Positions 48,158-60,700 of a stretch of DNA of 64,000 nt are shown piece after piece. The stretch comes from Zerene cesonia (Eukaryota > Arthropoda > Insecta > Lepidoptera > Pieridae). The notes below the pieces were generated by a model. That model worked only from the letters and a program-made list of their open reading frames with translations, was not told the origin of the DNA and searched no databases. Positions within the stretch are counted from its first letter, which is position 1; every line of letters begins with the position of its first letter. The stretch covers positions 1,054,001 to 1,118,000 of the forward strand of contig NC_052105.1 in NCBI RefSeq assembly GCF_012273895.1, read 5' to 3'. A program made the position numbers and the translations under genes.

Positions 48158-51100
48158 TCAAGGCAAACTTCGGAAGAATACAAAATGTCAAAAAGTTAGT
48201 TAAATTATTGTGTACGTAAAAGATCTAGAAAATTTTTTTTTAAATAAAAATAAAAATGGGTGTAACGTGTGTATTATGGTCGTTAAAAAAACATTATTGT
48301 TGTGAGCTACGTGTGTTGTTTGTGGAATTGTAGGTACTTAACTAAGTGTACGAATTTTACATAGAGTCCGTTAAACGTGGTCCTAATTTGTGTTAGATGG
48401 TAAAGAATCTCGAAGTTATTTAGCTTTTGTTGAATCTATAGTTTGTCCTTATGTTGCTTATAATTTAAAAATAACGAGTACTATTTATTGACGTACAGTA
48501 TAGAAGTACTCATAATCACCCTGAAAAAATGTCCGAAGTAAAACTTTGCCTAGACGTGTTATGGCAGAGTTTCTGAATAGCGAAAATGGGTCTTCATTTT
48601 AATTAATTTTTTATACAACGCCGCTCAAATATTTTTTGAGGACGCGATTGAGAGTTTGTTATATTTTTCAAAAACAAATATAAAAGACAGAGTAATAGTT
48701 TAATTTTAAATATAAGTTAATGTAACAGATGTATGTTTTATGTTAATTCTTATATTTAAGTAATTGCTGACTGGCTATATTATATAAAAAGTATGAAAAG
48801 TTAATATAAATAAAAAAGCAAATTCAATATTGAATCGTTTTATTTTCATTATTTGAACATTATTTTTCGCGTCAGGTATCCTACAGCTTATTATTGCCAA
48901 CACCTGTAGAACGGATGTTTTGTGTTGCCAACCTAGTCGAAATAGATCACTAATTTTAATTTTTAGCTAGCAACATCATTACACATTATCGGATGGCACT
49001 TAAATTTAGCATGATTTAAATCAAGCAATACTTAACACAATAAGTATAAGTCGTAACAATTCGTAAATATACATTTTATCACTTACAACGCTCCTTGTAC
49101 ACAAATTGTATAACAATTTTATATTACGATTACATATCTACATTTGTATACTCCTTGAAATCTAGAACAAAAGGTTCGTTTACGGTCGGTGAAAGGAAAG
49201 GTTTTTATCTGTGCAAAAATATACAAACTTAGCTCTAAACTAAGATTTTGTAAACAGAAAAATATATTATTCTTATTAAAATTAATAACAAACTGAAGTT
49301 AGCTGCCATATTTACAACATAACAATTCACTTTCGACCTTTCAATATAACTAAACGAAACCATATCGTTGTTATATTATAAAGGTCTAAAAGAACACTAA
49401 ACGACATGGTAACAATATTAATTAAATTATTACAGTTAAAAAGATTTAAATATTAAATTATCAGTACTGTCAGCGTTTAAAAATTACTTTCAATTAAATT
49501 TTCTTAAAATAAATTAAACAAATTCTCATTCACTCTTCATTATCTTGGAATTTAATTGTTTATTTTAAAAATTCAACGTATAAAAATAATTTTTTATTTA
49601 TCTAAGACACGTCAATACATCGTTCATAATAGCCAATGTATTATTTTACCATTTTATATAAATATTCAGTTGTATGCTAAATAATGAATTCCAATCGAGG
49701 CAAATTTATCAATAAAATTTGCAAATTCAATTACGAATACAAATTCGAGTTCAACAATTCTTATAAAAATTAATAAATTTTACCAAAAATATACGCTAAT
49801 GTCATTAAACACTATAAGCATTATTTTGTTCTACAGAATAAATGATTGTTATTATTTAATGTATCAATATATTTACAGACAGCTAAATACTGTTTTTATA
49901 AAACATATTATATAAAATATACTATTTTAATAAATAAATATAATTTCCAATTTCATATTAATGTTATTAAATATCTCGTTTGCACAAGATAAGCTTAAAA
50001 ATTGCAAATGAAATATAAATAATTATCAATTTATATCAGAGCCGGGTCATTTGCGCCAGTTTTGTAACTTGTTTTAAAAAAAGGTTCAATTAAACACGGA
50101 CGGGCGTCCGCTGCACCTTTGTCCGTCTTTCATTTAAAAAATGGGTTCCGATGATGACGTGGCATATGTTCTAGCAAAAGTATACTTAATCATAGATTAT
50201 ACACATTATGTGGACTGGGATTTAATCTTAAAATAAGAAATAGGAATAGATTCCGTGTCGACCCTAACTGTAATCACGTACGTTCGATATTTAAAAAGAA
50301 CTAAAAAAAAATACGATAAGATGATGAATGATGATATCAGTTGTATAATAAACAAAGTATTTTCTTAACTCCTCTCCATCCAAACAAAAAATTTTTTTGT
50401 AAAATAATCGATAGGCAGACGTTTAACCACAATCCCAACTGATGGGAGACCGCAATGTGGTCTCCTTGGGTGCACGTTTGTCTATTTACCTTGGCTATTT
50501 ATTTAGCGAGTGATTAGACGGGGAGCAAAAAAGTTGAACGAAGTAAAGCAAATTGAACCATCTACCACCCACATAAGGCTCAAACAGAAATTGCTAACTT
50601 CTGACTCAACATTTCAGGTGTTAATATCTTAAATTGTTCTTCGCAGACTAACGTGGGGACGTTATTGCCGCGGAAAAAATATTTTGACTTTTTAATAAAC
50701 AATTTCTCTTAAGCCACGCCCCTCAAACGTTATATGAAACTTTTTATTTTTGTATTTCAACTAGAACACAGGGCGCAAGTCGCAACGATGCTGGACCGAC
50801 GCGTGAATTTATTTTGACAGCTAAAATGTTCGCAGAATTATACTCTTCTTTTGGTAAACTTCATCTTTTCTCATGAAAAAAAAAAACGCCTTCCTCTTTA
50901 GTATGTTAATAATAATTAATTATTAGACTTTTTAAATTTTGCTCTAGACTTTTAAATGAGGTTTAATATGAATCTCGCATAACATTCTGAAAAGTATTCC
51001 AAAACAGGATTTTTGGATTTTACTCGCAATAACATTGAGTATAAGTGGTAATATGACATTAATATAAATATGAATAATTGTAATTGATGAAAATGATAAT

Positions 51101-51740
51101 AAATATAATACCGAAACGTAATATACAAATACTAGATGTACTTTATTAAACAACTGTTAGTGAATATAATACAAAACTATCTTAAAGTAACCTATTATAT
51201 GATTAAATATAACAAACACCTTTATTTGTTCTACGCTAAACTCGCTGTTCAAGTAATTCGTAACGAAAAAGGGTTACAATTTTTTTATCAACACACAATG
51301 GTCTTTTGCTTCTTTTGTATTTAAATACAATGTACACATTTATCTCATACTAATTTTAATTGAATATAACTACACGTTAAAATTTTCACATACGTTTTGC
51401 GTAAAATGATTTTGAAAATTACCACCCACTGAAGAGAATGATTATTTATTATTAAAATGCACCAAAATTGAAACGTCTAAACACACCGGCGCACCCACGC
51501 GCCCGAGCGTTATACTGTTCCAATTTCAAACCGAGCAGTATTCTAATTGGAGACCAAGATTAGACATGTACAATTGGATATTCACACACACAAACGCACT
51601 GTTCTAATTTGACTCTTTATCTCATCTCATACATACACCACATACACACGCTGAACACTATTCCACATTCAAAAACCGTTCGAAATTTAAAATTTGACAC
51701 GGACGTACGACGGACGTCGTTGACGTATTCTTTTTTCGAA
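48158..51740. other. Convergent intergenic region, metaxin-1 / MTMR10/12
   Basis: AT-rich. The 3' ends of metaxin-1 (+) and the MTMR gene (-) face each other here, so parts are 3' UTR. No coding exon, tRNA or clear repeat family was found. Confidence 0.55.
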
Positions 51741-54700
51741 TTAATCGGGCGCGTTGAGGAGGCTCTGCGAGTCGAGCAGCTGTGTGGCGTCTATGAGGCT
51801 GACTTGCATGGCGTCCAGGCTGGTGGACACGTTGTCACTGGTCTTGAGGCTGAATGGGTAGAAGCGGGTGAGCGCGGGCGGCGGGGAGGGGGGCGGCTCC
51901 TCGTCCCCGTTGGTGCGATCGCTGAGGATGGACAGCGATGTCAGCTTCGCGTTCAGCTTTTGTATCTGTAATGATATGTCGGTTTTATAATTTTGCCATA
52001 CAGTAAGTTTGAAAATTTAATCTTCATAATAAATTATTGTAGTAAAAAAAAAGTGTGAAATACATTGCAATAACAGAATCAACTAATTTAGTTTATTATT
52101 AGTTATTGACAGTATATGTAAGGAAATTATTAATCCTGGATTTTAATTAGGATAATATGATAAATTCATAAAATGATTCTATTGTCACTGATAAGTTTAC
52201 ATTAAATATGTCTGTTTAAAGTGTGCTAAAACTTAAAATTCAAATATATTTATTTTCATGGTGAGTCATACACTAAGCCCAACAAATAAATGTGAAGTAG
52301 GTGTTAAGGTTGTTAAAAAGAATTACTTATTTATTATTCATATACTTGTAATTTTTGTTATTTTCCCAATAATTATAAAGTTGAAATTATTTAATGGCAC
52401 ATCTATAATCTTACTAGCATACCCGGCCACGCGTTGCTGTGGCCGAGTAATAATTACAATTATTAAGATTATAAAATATTAGGATAATTAATCGAAATAA
52501 AAACCATCCTATATTTTAAATTGTTGAAAATGTCGAATTTCATCAAAATCGGTCGAGTTGGTGAAGAGTTCATTGGGAACATACATCATGACACTGGATT
52601 TTTATATATTAAGATTAGACATTTCTTTAGAAAAATGGCACAATGGTACGCAAAGGTTAGCCACTCCTCTAATACGCGGCGGCACCGACCTGCGCGCGCA
52701 CGCGGCAGTTGTGCAGGTAGTACTGCACGCGGCCGGCGGCGGGCGCGTCCAGCGGCGGCAGCCAGCGCTCGTAGCACTGCGCCCACAGCTCGGCCGCCGC
52801 CACCGCCGTGCTCGGCCGCAGCCGCGCGCCCTCGCCCGCCGCTGCGGGACCACCACACAGTCACACACTTGAGTACATTATGTTAACACTACCACATGTA
52901 TTTTTTCTCTTGCCGCCAACTCTTGTCGAGTGTATTAAAAGGTAAGGAAACAATTCGCGGCAAGGAAACTGGTAAGGGTATTAGGATTTGAGTCAAGGGA
53001 CATGCTGTATTATATTGAATTAAAATACATGGTGTAACAGTTACGCCATCTGTTGACAATTATTTGTAAGAAAGTCCTCATTTCAATACTAGTTCAATAA
53101 AGACATTCTTTTCGTATCACCTTGAATAACGTTGTTTGATTTAGTAACATACAAATTATTATAATACGGTGTGAAGACATGAAGACACAAAAGCTGACGG
53201 TACAATATGACGGTACCTCTTCATATTTCTGTCGACCTAGTACTTGCACGGACGAAACAGCTGACAGAAATACTCTTTCGAAATTCGCTTTCTACCAGGA
53301 CAACATAATTTACAAGGAGACGAATGAAATAGTGACGTCATAGAAATTGGCGGGAATGTATGACGCTTCTGTAAGCTATGGCATCAATAATACCTCTGTA
53401 CATTCCTCCCTACCTAGTTGTACATGTTATATCGCACAAGACCTTCAATGACTTTTTTTTTTTAATTTATATTAATTATCTCACATAGGCGAATGTGTTA
53501 AATCGCAAAAAGAACTAACTAACTTCCACTTCTTTATATTTTTAACAAAACTAGTAGTACGCTTATAACTTACAGAGCCTCTGTTCATGCACGGTGCTGG
53601 CGCGATGTCCCACATACAGCGGGTTGTAGAACAGCGCGACGTCCCGCTCGCCGAACTGCTCCGCCCAGTCCCATATCGGCCGCTGCACGAAGTTCTCCAA
53701 CTGAATACATTCAGATTATTATATTTATTACACTTACACTTTGTATTGCATCTCACTAATGGACTTGCTGAACTGAGCGCGTTTTTATTTTGAAATCTAT
53801 ATAGGAATTTCAAAATGCTCGGGATGAATTGGTATAAAAAATAAATAAAACATAATCTAAGATACTTAGGAATACTAAACCATTTAAATAAATTCATTAA
53901 AATGGTTTAGTATTCCTAAATTATGTAAATTTCAAATAATATATATATGGTAAAGACAGATAAAGACTTAAGATTAATCATTAAAATTGGGAAATAGCGA
54001 AGGTCTGTTATACCCTTAGCATTAGCATTTCCATTTCCCTTTTTCCTTGTCTCTTATACCCTTAGCATTTCCACACAGAACAACCGCTTAAACTGAACCT
54101 ACTTACCCATAGAAACATAAAAAACTCACCCTAGCCACAGCCAACTCTCTATCCTTTGGACAGTTAAACAGGAACGTATCAAACAAATGATTATGGGATC
54201 CGTCCCACAATGTGGTGAGGTATGTCTCCGTGAATTGGAACGCGGCTGGGAACTGGGTCTGAAGCTGCCACACGCAGTCCAGGAATAGCAGGAATACTGG
54301 GGCCACTTGAGAGGGGGGCGCTTTTTCTAGGTCCTCTTTCGTCATGCCCGGACGGGGAAGACCGAACCTGGGAATATAGATTTTTTAAGTTATGCTTGAA
54401 AAGGCTTTATTAAAAACACACACTTTAAAACATTTGTTTTATACATCATAAATTAAGTTTGAAAAACTTAAAAACATGCTTTACGGAATCATCTAAACTG
54501 TCTTACTAGCTCTAGTATTCTATAATCTATAATCGTAAAATATGTTTTATTTATGGAAATTGAAAAGAAATCGTACATTTTCATAAGAGTGACAGGAAAT
54601 AACATTAATCTAGTATACAACATATCTCACCGATCGCAGAAGGGGTGTCCGAGAGCGAGCCACTCCTTCTGCACGAGCGACTGGAAGCCGGAGATGGAGC

Positions 54701-57700
54701 GGTAGTGCGGGTCCAGCAGCAGCTGCGCCAGGCTCGACACCACCGCGCAGTAGTCCACGCCGTCGCCTGCGCACGGACCATTGTTTATGTTTAACATTAT
54801 TATTCGGGATGATTATTTTCCACTGTAACTAGTATGGTGTTGCTAATTTTTTGTTAAAGTTATATTATAGCGTTATATAAAATGTGTAAAATTAACGAAA
54901 AAAAAAAACAAATTCCGACTTCAACTAGAAGGAATATCACAAAAATAATCTGTCAAAGTTTTACGACATTTTGCAAGTTTTTTAATATAAAAGAAATCTT
55001 ATGAAAGACGAGAAAGAGACAGAGATAAGTAGAGAGAGAATGAGAGTCGCGACGGCTCTTACCCTCCTGCAGCACAACGGTGACGTTGTCGGCGATATGG
55101 GTTGCGGCGTCGTCGGCGAACGCCAAGCAGGCGGCCACGTGCCGCAGCCACCGGCTCGACTCCAGTATCGAGTAGTACTGCGAGTCTTTTATCTGTGGTC
55201 ATATAGCTCGTTTGGGAAACGTCATAGACATTTGAGATTGCCTTAATAACCGAAATATGATAATATAATAATATTATATATGCGAAACTATATAATCCAT
55301 TGGACATAGATATACATAACTGCACGCGGGTCATTTATAAAATGCAAACGTGCGTATAAAATGCACGACCCGAACTACCGGAACGATCGGGGTGATTCTT
55401 GGCGTGTAGATTGGCACTATCGTGTAGGCATTCGCAAAATAAATTATTTGATAAATTCTTGCCCCCGGGGAATAAAATAGGAGATTGCTCATTATGTTCC
55501 TAATAATCAATTTATATTTTTTAATTTAAAATTTCACACAGAATTTGTCATTTTAACCGACGGATAACAAAGACAGTAGCTATTATATAGCTATAGCTTT
55601 GAACTAGGTTCTCTATGCATGCATGATGGTATAGATCGCTTGAAAGAGATAATACTACGACGGTTTCCTGGTAGAGATACTTCTCCGAAAATTGCCTCGG
55701 AGAGATCGCTTTCGATTCGCGCCGTTTGCTTTTATTTTAAACTAGCTGTGATGTATGTGTAGATGTATTTTTTGCATTTCATGTTTTAATTTTTACCACA
55801 ATAATGAATTTTCATTCCATTTCGACGTCAGTACGAGGAAAATATTTTTTTCTAAAGTTTCCTTCCATGTACAATCTTGTTGAAGAGTTAAATAAAATAA
55901 TAATAATAAAATAGTAATTTATTATTATGAACCCACCCAAAAGTCCGACAAAGTGGTGGGCGTGCACAAATCCGCCAACTTCTTGTAGGACGCGTTGAGT
56001 GCGCTCAGCGGCGGCAACGTAACGGCGCCGCTGTTGTTCGTGAAACTGTTGCCGCAGAGATAGATCACGTACGGCGGCGTCAGCTTCGGGTGGGAACGGC
56101 GCACCTGAAGATAGCGTAAAAAAAGATGTTACATAAATTTAACGATAATTATTTGTATTTAGCAAAAATATAATATGTGCTGTGATAGAAATCAGAATTA
56201 CACAACTATTTTTAACAAAAGACGGTTTACCGCCTTAAAATTCCCAAAACTAGACTAAATACCCATAAACTTTAAAAGCAAGGGAAGGACAAACATTAAC
56301 TTTAAAATTGTTTATTATATTAAAGCCATAAACCGATGGCGTATTTTAATTGTTACACCATTATAACATAAAATATAATAATAGTTTAAAAAAACTAAAA
56401 AACACGCTTTGACAAAAATCATATTTTGCAAATTGAAAACTGGAATAATTTTATCAAATTAGTGTATTGTCATCGGTCCTCAATAAATCTACAAAGTTTG
56501 AACGAAATCTGGCCGTTTAAAGTGGGTCAAAATCGCGCCCAAAGAAGTCGGTTACAAACAAACATACAGGTGAAGCTAATAAAAAGCGTGTAATAAATAC
56601 ATTTTTTGTAAGACGTGTAATCGTGTAATAGCAAATATTTCTAAGATGTAAATAAATATTAGCTGGAGAAGTTCACGTGAAATCTTTTTTCAGAAAATAT
56701 TCAATTATTTAATTGTGAAAGTCCAATTATACAGACACGTACCTGTTCTAACAACACACTCTCAGCGGTCGCAGACAGTTCAGTGGGCAGCAATTCCCCA
56801 CTCCTCAACAGCGCCGCCCCCTCCGGCCTCCCCCACACCCAGATGGGCACCCGACCAGACCGAAAGTGTCTGGCGCTCTCCATCAGATTGTAATCCAGAA
56901 CCGAACTGGGCACTATCAGCGTCTCCCCGGCAGTCAGCATGAAGGCATCCGACGTTCCGTTGATACACGTGATCCTCCAATGGGGGCATTCGCACCGTTC
57001 GAGCTCCCTCTTCCAATCGGCGGGCCGTTGGAACATGTTCATGTCTGAGGGGAGGGTGGGGTAGTAGGGCTCTCTGTACTCGAAGGCGAAGAGGAGGTCG
57101 TGCCTCTTTGGGAACGCGTGGTGGAGGAGCGCCATCACCACCTTGCGGCCCGCGCCCAGGGGGGAGTTCGCGAAGTTGAATGTTAGCACTTTCATGTTCT
57201 GGAAGTTGGACTTGGGATGAATATACTTCTTAATTGTTATAGAAAAATAGCTAAGGCCAGACCAAAATTGTCGAATAGGTACAACATTTCGGTAAAGGGC
57301 AACATACGTAATTACAATTTATTTGGATTTTATTAAAATGTATGTCAGAAGAGAATATAATTAACGTATAAAAAAATAGTAATATTTTAACATAATAAGA
57401 TAAAATGAACATTTAAAAGTAACGTTTATTCTGCAATACAAGATTTTATCAATGAAATAAAAACTCCATTCAAAGCTTTATACAAGTCCCATTTATAGAG
57501 CATTTGAATGCAATAAAACTGAAAATGAACTCCAAGTTTGGTATGAAACAGCAGGCCACCTTGCACACAATCTGCAAGCCCTTCAGCTTGGCGGGTATGT
57601 CGGCGCGCGGCAGCAGGCGCCGCCGCCGCGCCGCGCCGCCGTCCGTCAGCCACAGCGCGCCCACGCACGTCAGCGGCACGTCGTACACGCCCACCGTGTG

Positions 57701-60700
57701 GTTGCGCTGTCCGTACTCCTGCAATATCACACAGTTGTTACGCTGACCGTACTGCTGCAATGTCACACTGCTGTTATGCTGACTGTACGGCTCTTATGTA
57801 CTCTGTACTGTACTCCTACAATTTCGTGTACGAAGTGACATTCATTCACTTTAACAGCTTCTTACGAAGAACACGTGCAATGAACATTTGGCTATATAAT
57901 TAATGCATAAATAATATGTGATTCTGCTGACTGTACTGCAACAATTTCACATACGTAATTTTATTTAAATTAGTTCAATTGTTTTCACGACACTAACAGT
58001 ACACTACCAACATGAAAAAAACTTACATCATTAGCGGTGATCTCGAGCGGCACAAAAGAGAGCTTGAAGTTGGTCACAAAAAGTGCACCGAAGCGCCCCC
58101 TCTCGGCTTCGCATAGCGGCGTCAGCATCACCACGCTGTGCGCCGCGCCCGTTATCAACTCTCCTAGAACAAAAAAATAACATACCTACATATTATATTT
58201 GTTTGGTTTCTCATTGGTTTAAATGAGTGAAGTGAATTGAGTTCATGTATGCATTGTTGAATAACAAAAAAAAATACTTTTTTGCCGCCAATTGCAACAT
58301 TAATTTTTATGTACCTAGTACATTCGAATTCTGCAAGCTTGCGTAAATAGGCGTCAAATGAATAAAGTAGCATAGCATCACTCATTCCTCTTATTGGCAA
58401 TCCAATAACAATAACATTTATGTTTAGAATACGCAACTTGACTTTAAACTACTACGACAAGCTGAATGATTACACGTATTAGTGTTATTAATAAAAACTA
58501 AAATGTAATAACATTTAATCTGTTCGATTTCTTTCCGCACCAAATTCCGAAAACCTTGGCCCGTGACATTGTACCGAATAAGCATTTCTTATTGAAACAA
58601 AAAAGTGCTATAAGCTCTAAGCAGTGACCGTGAAGAAATCTAATTATGCGTTCCGTTGACACCGACGCTTACTGCGCGCAAACACTGTTCATCTTGAGTA
58701 CAATGCGAGAAATTTTTGGGATTCCATCTGTACTACTATTATAAAGCTGAAGAGTTTGTATGTTTGTTTGTTTGAACGCCCTAATCTCAGGAACTACTGG
58801 TACGATTAGAAAAAATATTTCAGTGTTAGATAGTCCATTTATTGAGGAAAGCTATAGACTATATATTATATACCACGGTTGAAGCCGGGGCGGTCCGCTA
58901 GTAAACTATGTAGGTAACTTTACGTGTATGTCTTTTAATTTGAAAATGTTGTTTTTTCGAGGCTTCGCTTGCTATATATTTCTTGTTAATAGTAATTACA
59001 AATGTAGGGTAATCACGTGAACTGTGTCACACGTTAACAGCAAGGGAATATTTTAAATATAAATATACTTATAAACGTTTTTTAAATTTTATTTAAGTTA
59101 CTTCGAACTTTTATGAAATACTGAGATAGCAGGATCCACCATCAGTGGGATCGAGAACAGTCATTTAAAAAGCAGGAAAACCAAAAATAGTTTTTCTGTA
59201 ATCTAGCAAATAATTAACCTTTTAAAGTACTTTTATTTTGGATGGGCCGATAAAAAATTTCAACTGATCATCGCGTACGAAGTCGTTGATATATGCAGTA
59301 GCTAATCTACAGTGGGCATTGGGCACTCTAACAAGTATTGTAATTATGAACTCTATTTTATGCTATAGATAGACCAATATCTGATAACATAAATATCCAT
59401 ATCTAAACAATTTCCATGTCGATACTGTTGATAAAGAGATTCGTTGTTATATTTCTCACACAAAGTTAATGAACATTATTGTTTGTTGGTGTCTGTATGT
59501 AGATCTTTAGATAGAACAGAATTTGGGTCATTTCCTTAAACATCTAAAGTTAGCACATGTGCATACGAATGTGTGTGTTCTATTCGCGATATATTTAACG
59601 AGATAACTTTGAGTTGGTCGCAAATATTTTTCGTCTACTAACACCATTTCTAAATTCAATATTGTTTTATAACATAGAATGTTCTACCGTTTTGTTTTTC
59701 AGATTATGTTTTTTGATATCTGAACTGATATTATTTTTGTATAAGAATGAAAAGTTTGTATGTACTGTAGTCACATCTGCCAACCAGCACTAGTACAGCT
59801 TGGTTAATTATGACCCCCTATGATAATTATGAACCCTTATAAATATGTCCCTGCTGTGGGACAAATAGGGTTTTAGCCGATTATGATGATGATATTGAAA
59901 ATAACAGTAGATATTTAAATACTTAAGAAGAAAATTGAAAAAGCAACAATTGTAAACAATATAATTAGAGAACATTCATTGTAAAAATTAAGCAGTCGGA
60001 TTTACGTGGTAATTAACGTATCATTACTTTTAATTACACGGAGCAAATCAGCTACAATTGTAGCACGTCTATTTTAATTATATTTTATTTGTCGATGCGT
60101 GAAAAACAACAATAACAAAGCGCTTTAAATTTAGGTTCATAACAGATGTGCTATGCGATGATTCACGCGATATTTTTCAGCGATAAAATAAAAATGTCAA
60201 GACCACGTGATAACGGTTCGTTTTATACTATAGAAGGTTCGCCCGTTGCCAACACATTGTTTTGTGATAATTGATAAAGAACTTGGAGGCTTGAATAGTT
60301 TAAGTATCGATAAAAGCACGTATGTATAGTGGCGCTGCGATCCCGTCGCCTATAAGTACATATCATACGACCTTCTCTGCGAATTCGATTCGAAGAGTTT
60401 CGAATAAATCGATAAAGCCAATAGTCACAAATGGAACAAAATTTTTTCAATAGAAATTTCGGATAATTTTCAAATAGAAATTTGGAATTATTACAATAAT
60501 AATGATGTATTGAGTTTAACAGCTAAGTAAAAAAAATACAATTTCTATTCATTGTAAATTTTTACAAAATAAAATATAAAATAAATGAAAGAAAAACACT
60601 AACCTTTTTTTAACACTACCATGCCGTCACAAAAACATTTAACTATCGACTGGTGCATAGCCCACTACTTCCTATAGCATTAATATAATCCGCGAAATAT

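Noticed and set aside
52521..52886. 121-codon plus-strand frame
   Set aside because: Antisense of MTMR10/12 exon 11 plus repeat sequence.
53995..54075. Repeated TTATACCCTTAGCATT text
   Set aside because: Short two-copy direct repeat in an intron; not enough to name an element.
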